Shown here: positions 13,939 through 28,028 of the stretch, piece by piece | Layout: every line of letters begins with the position of its first letter | Numbering within the stretch: the stretch's first letter is position 1 | Source of the DNA: Hypomesus transpacificus | Lineage: Eukaryota; Chordata; Actinopteri; Osmeriformes; Osmeridae | Length of the DNA stretch: 64,000 nt | Assembly: GCF_021917145.1 (NCBI RefSeq) | Contig: NC_061066.1 | Coordinates: forward strand, 1,823,333 to 1,887,332 | Reading direction: 5' to 3' | Translations under genes and position numbers: made by a program | Notes under the pieces: generated by a model | Seen by the model: the letters and a program-made list of their open reading frames with translations, nothing else | Databases searched by the model: none | What the model was told of the DNA's origin: nothing

Positions 13939-14846
13939 AGTGTTGAACAATCCACCTGAAACAGACACAGCAGCATGATTGTCCATTGTATCTTGTCAAC
14001 ACGGTCAATAGTGTGTGTTGTACCCTCAGTAAAAGCAGGCATTGGTTCATTGTTTTATGTAACTACTTACAGGTTATTCCTTTTTTTTTTTGCTCTCTGA
14101 CCAATAGAGGCTTCAAAAGTTTAAGGATTTTCATGCAATGGAAGTCAGTGCTTTGATTACTTTTGCTGCAAGATGAGTGTTTTACAGCAATGCTTTGGAA
14201 TGCAGAGTGCCAATCTATCATACAGCTAAAATTACAGAAATACTTTTGATGTAACACAATTACATTTGGTTGCTACTGTTCTCAAATGGATTTCTTATTG
14301 ATTAGGGATGTACTTGATTCATACATGTCAAAACGGACAATAAAAAAGATAAATAAATGATCTAGGCTAATTTATTGTTTGATGTGTAGCATGGTTATAT
14401 GCACACACTGGGATGAATACAATTATATAATTTGTAAAATGTAAACTGTTTGTGAATGCATTTTCAATTCCAAATATTTACTTGGAATTTAGTGGGGGTT
14501 AAGTGCTGCGTTTTGCAACGAGTAAGCAGCTTTTCCACTTTGCTGCGGTGTCGACCTTGAACGCGCCCCCTCCGAGCATCCGTCGTGACGCGCGATAGCC
14601 GCCGAAACAATTTCCGGATGTGACAAAAAGTATTTTTCAGACAACCTTCGTCTGGCTAAGCTTGCTTGCCTATGTATATATAAACATTCAGTGCGTTTTA
14701 AGCAGACTGATTTCTTGCACTGTTGTCTCAGCTTATTACTATATGTCGCGTTTTTAGGGCTAGGCGCAATGAACGACAGGCAGCGTGCATACAGCTAACT
14801 GAACAATCTCCAACTGTTGCAACTCTTGTTTGGCCCACGCGAGAAA
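13939..14846 (+). promoter_or_regulatory. ZNF-C 3' UTR and ZNF-D promoter region
   Basis: AATAAA at 14339-14344 is the likely ZNF-C polyadenylation signal. From about 14,500 the sequence becomes richer in CpG, with an ETS-like TTCCGG at about 14,610. It leads into the first coding exon of ZNF-D at 14,847, so the ZNF-D promoter should lie at about 14,500-14,840. No other gene is seen. Confidence 0.45.
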
Positions 14847-17800
14847 ATGGATACTGAAATATTTTTGGCAGACAGTGCAGGTACAACAGTTTTGTTTTAC
14901 GTTACGTTGTTTAAAATACTTATCATAAATGTCAAGTTCTGGTTTATTGCACATTATATTGTCTTACTGTTTTGATATTGGGCTGTGTTAAGGATAGTGT
15001 AAACTGGGTGTTGAGAGGAAGAATGATACACGGTTAAGCATCGGACCATGTTACTTGTAGTTTAATTAGTAATGATGCAATCACAAGATACACAATGAAA
15101 ACAATACACCAAGATGTCCGTAGTCTAGTACAATGAATCAGTCGATGATGCAAAAGCAGTCGTCCCACCAAAACAGAGTATAAGATTAGAACGAACGAAG
15201 GCCTTCGTTGAGAAAGTGGTCGTGACAGAATATCAGAGAAAGTTCTGCCCCTCCCAAGTTCTGTCTCCCCGCCCTTGGGAGACAGATCTTGTACTCCCCA
15301 GAGAGGGAGGTCTGGTGAGTGGCCATTGGTCAGGAGACCTTGGGGTGGCTATTGTTAACCAATTAAATGTCCAGGGCGTTCATGCTGGCGCAAGGTGGGC
15401 AGTCCACGGACCTGGTGATGTTAGGAGAGGGAGGGGGCAGAGAAGACCCACAGGTCTGGTGTTGTTCAGGGAGGGGGGTGGACAAGACCCACAGGTCTGA
15501 TGCAATCCAAGGGGGGGGGGGGGTTTGAGTTCTCCAGAGTTGAGAGCAGGTCATCTCGAGGTCCTGATGATATACGGGGTGGGGTCTTCAAGGGGAAGGG
15601 GAGAGGGTAAGACCACTCCTAGGTCAGATGGTGTAAAGGGGCAGATGGGCTCCAAGGAGAAGGGGGCATCCAGTGAGAAGGGGGGGGGGGGGCAGAGTCT
15701 CCAGGGGAAGGGGGCATCCAGTGAGAAGGGGGGGGGGGGGGGCAGGGTCTCCAGGGGAAGGGGGCATCCATTGAGAAGGGGGGGGGGGGGCAGGGTCTCC
15801 AGGGGAAGGGGGCATATTATCCATAGTAAGAACTGTCCGGTCTGACTCGTCCTGAAGCAGAGAAGAGTTATGTTCCCAGCATCACCTTATCTCCCAAGTT
15901 GACACTTTTACTCCCATGAGCTGACTAGCTCATTGTGCTCACACCAGTCCCTGAGCGTCACAAACTCGCCTCCCAAGTCAGTTTGCCTGACATTTGCATT
16001 CTTGTCCACACACCAAAGTTACATTTCAATGTTTCTTATCTGTTACTTTATTAAATCAATTGATCACATTCAATATTTGTATCTTAGTTATTAGCATTAC
16101 AAAACATGTGTGTTTACATATTCATATTAGATATTGATTGGTATAGCAGCATTGATCAGCAGTATAATGCTATCATTTCCTCACAATCCCTCCTTTGACA
16201 CCACTATGTGGTGTCAACATTAAAACTGGATATTTTAAAGTTTCATGGATCCCTCCTTTCACACCCTCTAAAGGGTGTGACAACACAAATTCAAAATATA
16301 CCAGTCTGGCAGTAAAGGCAAATCAGTTGTTAACTAGGTTAAACATGCGTAAAACACTTAAGCAATGAACCAAAATACAGTCAAACTAGATGTTAAAATG
16401 CAAAATCAGTCGATAACTAGGTTAAACATGCGCATATGGTCATCAAAACAGTCAAAATTTAATATTTTTAAAGTTTTCATGGATCCCTCCTTTCACACCC
16501 TTTAAAGGGTGTGACTACACAAATTTAAAATATTATGAACCCTCCTTTCACACCCTCTAAAGGGTGTGACGCCTTACGATCAGTCAATCTGTTAAACAGA
16601 ACATTAAAAGAGTCAATACATGTAGAAAGAAACTGTTAATTCGGACAGGATATTTTAAAGTTTTCATGGAATCCCTCCTTTCACACCCTTTAAAGGGTGT
16701 GACAACTAACACAAAATTTAAAATATCCCGTTAAGGAACACAATGCTTAGAACGATAATAATGAGACTATGCAGCGTTATGGCCAAGTGGTGTGGACACA
16801 CTGGACACAGTGGGAAAACCCTAATGATGTTATAGGGGAAAACCCACCGTCACTCCGCAGAGTGGACATTCGACATCCATGTACCCACGGCAGACCTGAA
16901 CATACTCACAGGTCCCCTTCACCACATACATACAACTTTAGCCAAGCTTTTAGAATTGTAATAAAATAAATTTGAGAACATTGAATAACAATCAAACTGG
17001 ACATTACTGATTAAGATATGTCCCAGTGTAAATAAGGACGTGATTAGTGAAAGTAAAGGGGTTCAAAAGATAATGCCGTGAGGAAAGAGAACATGGCCCT
17101 AGCGACAGCCGTCGCTCCAGTCCTGTCCACTTGTAGCCTCACAGAAACGCTCGATCTCTGAGTGAACTTCAAATTCCACCATTTCCTCCAGATAACACTG
17201 TGCCTGCTGCCCTGTTAAAGTATTTGTCAGTCTTCCAATCAGGTTCTTAGCGCAGGGTATGAAACAGCAGCTGCACATGATCAGAATGACTACCGTCGCT
17301 GTCACTGCCCCCACCACTGAGACAATAGTAGATGTCCATTTACCGAACCAGGACTGCAACATTGATGTGAAGTAGTTGTCCACTCCACTGTTCTCGGCCA
17401 GTTCCTTACTCAGAGACGTCAGTCCCTTCAATGCCCTGGATACGGAGCCATCTGGTGCAGTGTTGTTAGGGACAAATGTGCAGCACAGGGTTCCAAAAAT
17501 CCTGCACACTCCGCCCTTCTCGGCCAACAACATATCCAATGCCATACGATTCTGCAGTGTCATGGTGCTGGTTCGGTCTAGCTGCTCGGCTAGTCCCCCT
17601 ATAGCGACTCTAGTAAAGTTCACAAATCGTTGCTGATTGTAGTATATGTAATTTATCCACTCCATGTTTTTGTTTATCGATGGGAAGATGAACAGTGACT
17701 CAAAACCTGCCAGAATCGGATTTCTTGCCTTGTATTCGTCTGGAACTCCTCTTGGTACGCCTATAGCATCCATCCAGATACCAGAGTCAAATGATCCTTT

Positions 17801-20800
17801 AACTGCCCTTGTCTGTCTCTTGATGTGGCCAATACCTCTGTCTGCCAGCCTCTCGATCTCATCGGCCGTCCGTGGAATGGCATAGAATGGCATTACAAGC
17901 TGAATTGGCGCACACACTCCTGTCCAGTCATGAGGCAATATTGGATACAATGTCGTCCCACAGAGCCACCACACATCCGCTCTAGGATAATGCATTTCAT
18001 TCAGAACGTCGAGTGTGTGTCCACTTGGTGCGTAAGTTTGGTTGCACTGTGTTAGGCGGCCGACATCAACGTGCCCTGACAATTTTCGAATGCAGGTGTA
18101 TCTTCCATCATATGGGGTGAAATGGGGCGGCCTTGCCATGGGTACTGAGGGAAACAGCAGTTTGATAGTGGTGCAACCTTCTGGGTGTAGCTGGCTGAAA
18201 AGTTTCAACAGGCATTTGAACGTTTTTTCATCATCCCTCGGGGTGATAGGAAAAGGTACCGTTCCTAGTAGTGGCCTTGCGGTCCCGCAAGCCACACAGT
18301 TTTTAACTCTATGCTGTTCCGCAGTGTACATCATCCAGTCTACCCACTCATTTCTGTCGGCGTATCCTGTTTCAGCTACAATGGTGTCCTTGAGTGTGGT
18401 CTGTCCTGAGTTCTGGGCTTTGGTGCTGTCTGGAAATGTGTTCTTTGATATTATGATCTCAAAAGTTCTGATTGTGTCTTTTCCCTTTTCCTCCATTCCT
18501 AGACAGTAGCTTCCCCTATCTCCTTCGTAGGGATCTTTTAGGGTGACAAGCAGTGGGTTGCATGATGATTTGGGTTTGCAGTCCTTGGGAGCCTTCCCTC
18601 TGCTTATAGACAGTCTCTCCAGTTGGTTTATGTTTCCATTACTGACCCTTTTTAGCGCAGTGGCAGGCTTGTATCCCCAGTCATGTGGTCCAGTGTTCCA
18701 TCCGATATCTCCCCATGAGCTACAGTGTGTGGTTATTCCCATGTAGATGTTTACTGAACTGTAGTACTCTTGACTGCCCCAATTGCATGGTAACATTTCG
18801 CAGAGGTCTACCTTCAGTGTCGCTGTTTGGCCCAGGGTGTATTTCAGGCTGCTTAGGCACTCAGTGGTTGTTTTGAGACAACCCATGGTGCAGACGAGCA
18901 GTCCCCAAAAGCACAATCTAGACATATTGATGTGTTGCCGCGGAATGTGTGAAGTGAGGAAACCGGTTGGGCTAGAAGAAGTGTCGTATGATTATTAAGC
19001 ATATGATGAGTACGTCCACTTTTTCGATCTGGACTGCAGCTCTGTCTCGTTCTGTCCTCTTCCTTAAACTTCAGGTTTGTCGGTGGGTTTGTCTTCAAGG
19101 CAACACAGATCCTTTCTAACTTCCCCCAGAGTGCGGGAGGGGGCCTCCGCCGATGCACAGTGTGTGAGGTGATGCCAATGATCTCCGTTTTTTCCTCTGA
19201 CTTTCAAAGCGTGGGAGGCACGTTCTGTTACCTGCCACGGACCTGTCCACCGAGGTTCAGTCCACTTTCGTTTGTGTACTTTAACTCTCACCCAGTCTCC
19301 AGGCCCTACTGCTGTGTCCTGATGCTCGTCTGCTTCCTGCTCGGCCTGCCGCACCTGTGTGGACAAAACGTTGGTAAGGTCCGTCAGTGCTTTCATATAC
19401 TCAGAAGCCTCTATCTTCCATAAGTCTAGAATTGGGCCCCTGCCCCCATCCCTAGGCGGTCCTGGCATGGGTCTCCCAGTCAGCAATTCATGTGGGGACA
19501 AGTGTGTCTTTTCGGATTGGGAACTTCTCATTGACATTAGGGCTAGTGGTAGGGCATCCACCCATGACATCTTGGTGCCATAGCAGATCTTAGCAGTCTT
19601 CCGTTTCAATGTTCCGTTCACCCTTTCTACTATTCCTTGTGATGCCGGATGGTATACTGCCCCAAAGCTGTGTGTTATTCCCAACTGTTGCTCCACTTTT
19701 GCCAGGTGTTGGCTTGTGAAATGGCTGCCGTTGTCTGATCGGATTCTTGCTGGGACCCCATATCTGGGTATGAGTTCGTTTTTTAACCATTTGATCACGG
19801 AATTCGCGTCTTCTCGTCTTGTGGGTATTGCCTCCACCCACTTTGTGAATCTGTCCACCATCACCAGCATGTATCTGAAACCTCGTACTATGTTTTCTGC
19901 CCCCATGTCCGTGTAGTCTATGCATATTTCTTTAAACGGGGCCTCCGGAACCGGGAATCTCCCCATTGGGCAGGTGAAGGTTTTCTTGTCATTAAATGCC
20001 AGGCATGTGTCGCATTCGCGTACATAGTTCTCGACCAACTCCTTCATGTACGGATGCCACCAGTCTGTCTCTATGGTTTTTGTGGTTCGTCTTCTGCTTT
20101 CATGGGCTGGTCCATGCGCTTGCGCTGTCAGTATTGTCACTAATTTTGCCGGTGCTACTAATCGTCCGTCGTGTGCTCTCCACAGTCCATCTTTTTCTGT
20201 AGCTCCTTTGTGTATCCACTGGCTCTGTTCGTACACTCCTGCTTCCTTTTGTATCTCCACTAGGTCTTGTGTGGTCAGGGCTGGTCTGATTGGCTCGGCC
20301 AGACACATCAATTGCTTGGTGTATCCTCCTGCCATTTTGGCTGCTCTGTCGGCCGCATCATTTCCTTGGGCAACATGATTATTGCTTTTTTGGTGTCCTG
20401 GACATTTCATTATGGCTACCCTAGTGGGCAGCAGTACTGCCTCGAGCAGTCTCTTAAGAGTCGTGGAGTGTCTGACGGCGGTTCCATTGGTCGTAAGAAA
20501 TCCTCTCCTTTTCCACTGTGGCCCGTCTACATGCACTGCTCCATGTGCATAGGCTGAGTCGGTGTAGATGTTTACGGCTTTCCCTTGGCTTAATTCCAAA
20601 GCCCTTGTGAGCCCGTGGATTTCTGCTAACTGTGCCGATGCTGGTTGTGGAATGATTTCTGCTTCCCAGGTAGTGTGATTGTTCCATTTGCCAGTTCCTT
20701 CCTGCTGAACAACTGCATAGGAGGCCACATTTCCAGTGTTTCCCTTGTAGCAACATCCGTCGCTAAACAGTGTGCTGTCCGGGTCTTTTAGTGGTGTGGT

Positions 20801-23800
20801 GGTAAGATCGGGTCTTATCTTCAGATCCTTCTGAGATACATATTCACAGTTGTGTGGTATGAGTTCAGCAGGATCCAACTCAGGGGCCATGTTGATGTTT
20901 CCAGTCTCATAGAAAATGTGTGGTTTTGTCAATGTCCCACATATTTTTGCTTTTCGTACTGCAGAGATGGTGAAAGCCCTTGAGGTAAGAAATGACACCA
21001 CCCCATGTGTTGTGTTGACTTTTAGCGGGTGGCACATGACAATGTGTGCTGTCTTTTCGATGGCCTTGGCTAAAGCCGTCAGGTGTCTGCCGCACCCTGT
21101 TTGTCCCATTTCTACATTACTAAGTTTTGAACTGTGATACATAAGTACTCTTCTTTCTCCCTCCTTTCTCTGAAACAGAACTGCCGTAACAGTACCACCT
21201 GTTTCAGAAACATCCAGATGAAATGGTTTTGTGTAGTCCGGGGGACAGAGGTGTTCGGCCTGTCCCAGTGCTTGTTTGGTGCGGATAAATGCTTGCTCGG
21301 CCTCTGGTGTCCAGACGAGTACTTGTTGGTGTTCCCTGATTCCGGCGGTGTTGAGTATGTCCCTTAGTGGTTGGGTTAGCGACACGTAGTCAGGGATGTG
21401 GTTTCGGCTGTATCCGGTCAATCCCAGAAATGCCAGCATGTGTTTGACAATTGTTGGTTTCCCATGGTTCAAAATGGACTCCTTTTGTGAGCCTGTTAGT
21501 GTCATGCTGTTGGCTGAGATCAATCTGCCCAAATACGTGACTGTTCGTCTGGCAATCTGAGTTTTTTCTTTCTTCACCTTATATCCTTTTTCCGCCAGCA
21601 CTGTCAGCAATGTTCGGGTTGCTTCGAGGCACTGCTCAGCCGAGGTCGCTGCTAGTAATAAATCATCCACATATTGGATAATTACTGTCCCTTGTGGCAG
21701 GGTAATGTCTGACAGGTCATCGCGCAGCACTAAGTTAAAGATTCCCGGGGAGTCCTTGTATCCTTGTGGCATGCGGTTGTAGGTGTATCGCCGTCCATTG
21801 TATGTGAATGCAAACCAGTCCTGTACTTCTTGACGCAGCGGGATGCAGAAGAAAGCGTTCGCCAGATCTATGACTGAGAAGTGGGTTTGTTCTGGCGACA
21901 AATTCATGAGCGAGACATAGGGATCTGGTACGACCAACAGTCGCGTGTTTGTTACATCGTTGATTGGGCGGAGATCATGCACCATTCTCCATCCTTTTCC
22001 TCCTGCTTTTGGTACTGGCAGTATTGGTGTGTTCCATTGAGAGTTTGACGGCCGTATCACTCCAGCTGCTAGCAACCCGGCAATGGTCTCGCCAATCCCT
22101 TCTATCTGTTCTTCTTTGAGTTTATATTGGGGACGCCAGATTGGTGTGTCAGATGGATTCTTCAGTGTCATCCCAATCTCGCTGGTCACCCTCCCTACAT
22201 CATATGGTCCTGTTGTCCACAACTTGTCTGGGACATCTTTTAGATAGTGGTCCGTGTTTGGGTGATTTGTGTGTTCCCGTCCATGGTCCCTTTCCAGCTC
22301 CACTTCTTCCATATCTCCTTCGTTGTCTTGTGTGTCAGAAATTCTCCACATGTCTCCTGCGGCGTTCACATGCAATTTTGGTGCTGTTGTGGGCAGCCAT
22401 GTCATCGTCAGTGCTTTTTTCACCATTGGACCGAGACACCTTGCTTCTCCTCCTGCTGCAACTGATAGGGTGATGTGGGGCACAGATTCAGTGGTCAGTG
22501 TGTACCATGCCATCTGGTCAGGTGTTAGTTCACAATATGCTGCGACTCCTTCTTTTCCCACATATATGTCTCTTGATCTGATTGTCTCTGTTTTTCCCTC
22601 TTTGTGTGTCTGCCACGCCTCCTGATATACTTCGTCTGGTGCCCGTAGATAGTTGTATGTGCAATGTGGGGGGTCCGGGGGCGGTCCGTATGGATGTAGT
22701 TCATTGATCCATGCCTTCCAGTCCATATAGGTTTTGAGCGCTCCTTTCGTTTCTCCTGGCGGAGACAGTCTTGTCCAGTATATTTGCGTCATTTCTGTCA
22801 TTCCTACTGGTGTCTTTGTGTTAGTGCCCATGAACAGTATCCTCTGGCCATCACTGATTGTTTTTGATGTTTCTACTCCTGGCATATACAACGCCAATCC
22901 TTTTGTGGAGCAGGTGATGGTAACTCCTATTTTCAGCAGCAGGTCTCTCCCCATCAGGTTCATGGGGCATTTGGGGGCATGCAGAAATGAATGTGTCAGT
23001 GTTTGTGAGCCGACTGTGGTGATTAGTGGCTGGGTGTACCGCTGTTCTTCGCTTTGTCCCGAGTATCCAACTGTTCTGATGGTTTTAGAAGAGAGTGGGG
23101 TTGTCCCTTTTAGATTGTTCAGGCATGACACTGCCGCACCTGTGTCCACCATCAACTCCACTTTTTCTCCATCAATCATGCAGGTGACCATTGGTACTTT
23201 ACTGGCTTGGATGTCACCTGCAGTCGGATCCTCTGGGCCTCCTCATTGGTCGCCATCCCACTGGTCCAGGGTCCATGTCGCGACCGGCATCTGTGTCGCA
23301 TTCGGTGGCTGAAGCAGAGGCAGACCCGCTGGTTGCTGAGTTTGTTGCGGCTGTGGTACCTGTAGGTTCAGAGTTATTTGGCCTCTACCTCCTCCTCTCT
23401 TGTTGTAGCCACCTCTTCCTCGTTTGTTCTGGCCTTGAGGGCATTCCCTGGCGAAGTGTGTCGTCTCTCCACATGTGTAGCACGCTCCTCGCTGGCCTCC
23501 TCGTCCGCCGCCTGTAGGGTAGGCATATTGAGGGGCATTTTGTGGAAACGCCGATGGATACTGATATTGGGGTTGGGGGTATTGGGGTTGGGGTTGTTGG
23601 GGACGAGGGTATTGTGGTTGAGGGGGTATTTGGGGAAGGGGGTATTGTGGTTGAGGAAGAGGGTATTGAGGTTGTGGGGGTATTTGGGGAAGGGGGTATT
23701 GTGGTTGAGGAAGAGGGTATTGAGGTTGTGGAAGAGGGTGTTGTGGTTGGGGAAGAGGGTATTGAGGTTGTGGGGGAGGGTGTTGTGGTTGGGGAAGAGG

Positions 23801-26800
23801 GTATTGAGGTTGTGGGGGTTTTGGTCGCACTTCCACTGCCATTTGCTCAAACAGAGGTTCTTCCACTATCATTTGTGTCTTGGTAGCTTTCTTCTTCTCA
23901 TTGGCCATGTCGTGTCTATCTGCGACCCGACCCCTCAGGAGCTGTCTGTTCATGTCACTGTCTTTCAGACATAGTTCTTTTTCAGCTTTATCATGCTTCT
24001 TTTGGTAATGTATAAGGTAGTTTGTCCATTCAGCCACAGGTTTGTAGGTCAGACCCACCACGTCCTCGAGTTCGTCTCGGACGGCTTTCGGGAGTGCTCT
24101 TACTACTGCAGACTTCCAAAACAATAATTGGCCTTTAGTGACATCGTGGCGTTCTCCAGTTCCTTCCAACCACACATCCTCAGCTCTTCTGAGAAATGCG
24201 TGCATCTTCTCTCCAGGCTCCATTTCCAAGCTTTCCAGGGCTGCCAAGCTCTGCTCTTGTGGGTAGATGTCTCTTATGGCATCCCAATATCTTCCTCTGG
24301 CATTGTTGAACGGTTCTCTGTCGTCATCCCCCTCGCATTTAGCCTTCTGGTCGATAGTTCGAACCTTCACTTTCCCATCCAGTCGTAAGATGATGGCTCG
24401 GATGTCTCCCATTGCCAGGCGGTCTTGTGCCGTCAGCTTCTCGAAAGCCCTTATCCATTGGGCTCCTCCGGCCGACAGTGGAGGAAGTACAGTGACTAAC
24501 TCGTTCATGTCTCTATGGCTCCATGGTTCGTACCGGGCTGCCCCGCCTGCATCCAACAGCAGTGGGCATTGGAACTGGCTGTTGTCGCTCCACCCTCCTT
24601 TGTGGGCCTGGTGTGACCTGGTTCTGGCGGACATTCCTCTTTGATCTACTTCCATTTCTTTTCCTGTTATTATTACAGAATCTGTCTTTTCGTGGCGGCT
24701 TTTCCTCTGGTTCCGCTTGTATCTCTCCTCTTCTTCAATTCTTTCCAGTTTTTCTTCCAGCACCCTTCGTTGTTCGTCTGGGATTTCTTCACACTCCCCT
24801 TCAATCAGGCTGTCCTGGTCAAGTTCATGGCTTGCGTAGCCAGTTCTTCTGGGAATGCTGGACTGGCACAGGCTACTGTTTAGGTCAGGTTCATACCCCG
24901 TTCTTTGGGGAATGTCGGGCTGGCTGTAGTTGCGAGGTCTCGTTTGGCTGTTTAAAGAGGCTGGGGCTGGACGTTCTCTTGATTCGTTTTCTTCCCTCCT
25001 TTCTTGCTCCATCATCGTTGCCTGTGTTTTGATGATCCTTTCTCCCAGTATTGATGCCATTTCTGTCAGTTCTTCCACTGTAAGATCATCTGGGATGTCC
25101 GTGCGTCTCCCGTTGACTTCTAATTCAAGTTTTCCCGACTTGACCTCGAACACTGGGGCTTGGGTAAATGGATTGTTGGATGAATAAGGTGGGGGAGCTG
25201 TAGGGGCTTTTGGGGTCTCCTTGGCGTCTGGAGCTGTTGGAGTTATTGCCTCTGTGATGTCTGGGTACAATCTTTTTTCACTTATTTTTGGCGGCAGGTG
25301 GGTTGTTATTGGTTGATTTTCTGGGATGGTCAACATCATTATTAATTCTGTTGCCCTTGCATGTTTCAGCTTAGCTTGTTCATAGGCTCGCTTGCTTCCT
25401 CCTATCTTGTGGCTGCCTGCCTTTTCCCATTCATTTTTCTTGGAAATCATCTCTTGTCTCTCAAATTCGGTTATTTTCTTCCTGTCATCCAATGTTACTT
25501 CCATTACATTTCCCAGAATCAGTCCCCTCCTTCCCCAATCCAGGTATAGATGCTCAAATGTCTTGCGTTTCTCCTCTATCTCTTTCTTGGAATTGGTGGC
25601 TTCCAGCCTTCTCCACATCACATCCTTTACTGCCTTCAAGGTGGTTGGTCTGGACGCCATCCTTCTCTTCTCCTGGTGTTTCTAAGTCTGGTGTCAGTCA
25701 GATCAGGCTTGTGTCAGGGTAAATTCTGGATACAGTCAAGTCAGTGATGTTGCTGGATAGTCGAGTCGGTCTAGTTGGATACAGTCAAGTCAATTATGTC
25801 CTCTGGTTCAATGATGAACTCAGCTCTGACCCAATTGATTGTCTTCCTGTTGCCTTCAATTGGCCTCAGCCTCTCCAGCAATGCTGTCTGATCGTCAGTC
25901 CGCCTCCCTGGTAGTTCCTCCCAAGCTTCCTTTATCTCCTCGTGCTTTGCACGTTTCCGTGGACGTGACTTGTCTTCAGGTGATTCTTTTCTGCCTGGCC
26001 AGTGCTTCATATGCCAGACGGCCTTGTATGTCACACAGATTCTGGTTATCCACTTATCCGGGCGAGCCTCGACTTCACTCGTTGTTGTCCCTCGCAGATA
26101 TTCTTCCAACGTTGGTGGTTCAAAGAAGGCGTCAAAAGTTTTCGAGTGTGCGCTCTTGTGGAGCTTCTCCACGATTGGCTGCAAGTGTGAAGGTTTGACT
26201 ATAATTTGTGATGCCAGCTTCTCGAAATATTCTGCTTGTGTTGGATACTGTTCTTTTATTTCCTCCTTGTTTATGCACTGCAGCGATCCTGCAAACACAA
26301 GTTTGTATTCTTCCTCAGTTAATGCCACTCTTCTGTTGGTTGTGGGGTCTTTTTTACCGCTGCCTTCTTTAAACCCAGTATCTGGGTTGACCGTGTATTT
26401 GGTCTGCCACCAGTCTAATATTTTATAACCTGGCCTTAATTCAACGTGCGATGGACGCCACTTCATTTGTCCTCTCCTTAAAGACACATAAACATAACTT
26501 TTTCTTGTTTGAAACAGACATAAAACAAACATGACAGATACATATAGGCAACATAAGGCAAACATAACAGACACACACAGATAGCAAGGTCACGTCTGAC
26601 CATAAATACTTGTTGTTCCACCACTGGTTGGAATCAAACAATAACAGCTGTAGTAATGCCATGTACCACTAGTCGGAGCCAGACAAAATAGAACTGCAAT
26701 AATATAATCCACCACCAGTCGGAGCCACAGACAAAACACAACTGCAATAATATAATCCACCACCAGTCGGAGCTCACCAACCCCCCAACTGCCACCAGCC

Positions 26801-26935
26801 GGATCCAGGCTAGTAACAGCTGCAACCCACTGTCACCAGTCAATGCCAACCACCAAAATAATTGTAATAGCGCTTACCTGTTGCTGGTCGTAGCTGTGGG
26901 TAGAGTCTCAAAGATCCACACATACACATCAGTAT

Positions 26936-27019
<84 letters not shown>

Positions 27020-27996
27020 AGGAGTTTAGTTGGCACCGGTAGGTCTCAGCTCCTTGACCAGAGAGAGGTAAAGAGAGAGAGAGACATAGAGAGAGAGAGA
27101 GAGAGAGAGAGTGTGTGTAGTGCAAGAGAGGGGAGGGGAGGAGAGGGGTGGGGAGGTGTGTGAAGGGAGAGAGTGTGTGAGAGGGGAGTGGTGGGGAGGT
27201 GAGGTGTGTGAAGGGAGAGACGAGAGGGTGTGTGAGAGGGGAGGGGTTGGAGGGGAGGGGTTGGGAGTTGAGGGGAGGTGTGTGAAGGGAGAGAGTGTGT
27301 GAGGGGGGGAGGGGAGGGGAGAGAGGAGAGGAGGGGGGAGGAGAGGAGAGGGGAGGTGGGGAGAGCGAGAGAGAGAGGGCGAGAGTGAGAGAGTGTGTGA
27401 GAGGGTAGGGGTTGGAGGGGTAGGGAGTTGAGGGGAGATGTGTGAAGGGAGAGGAGAGGAGAAAGGAGAGGAGAGGAGTGGAGAGGGGAGGAGAGGAGAG
27501 GGGAGGAGAGGAGAGGAGAGGGGAAGGGAAGGGAGGGGAGGTGTGTGAAGGGAGAGTGTGTGAGAGGGGAGGGGTGAGAGGAGAGGAGAGGGGAGGGGAA
27601 AGGTGCGAGGGGAGAGATACACATTATTAACCCAACAATGCTAAGAGATAGCGAGAGAGAGAGAGAGAGAGAGCGAGAGAAAGGGAGAGAGAGAGAGCTT
27701 GTCTAAAATGCGCCATGCTCGAACCTCGGCATGGCCCCATCCCGACAATGCAATAGAGAGAAAGGGAGAGAGAGCAAGAAAGGGAGAGATACACATTATT
27801 AACCCAACAATGCTAAGAGATAGCGAGAGAGAGAGAGAGAGAGAGCGAGAGAAAGGGAGAGAGAGAGAGCTTGTCTAAAATGCGCCATGCTCGAACCTCG
27901 GCATGGCCCCATCCCGACAATGCAATAGAGAGAAAGGGAGAGAGAGCAAGAAAGGGAGAGATACACATTATTAACCCAACAATGCTAAGAGATAGC

Positions 27997-28028
<32 letters not shown>

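Noticed and set aside
15216-15845. Two plus-strand ORFs (94 and 106 codons) in the LTR, repeated at 29523-30032
   Set aside because: They are copies within both LTRs, depend on poly-G runs whose length differs between copies, and show no protein-like composition.
22734-23312. 192-codon plus-strand ORF over the gag-pol junction, and similar plus-strand ORFs at 18042-18509 and 23378-23974
   Set aside because: Antisense shadows of well-supported pol, env and gag frames.
27026-27624. Long Ser/Pro/Leu ORFs (192 and 198 codons, minus strand)
   Set aside because: They are translations of a GA/GGGGA simple repeat in overlapping frames.
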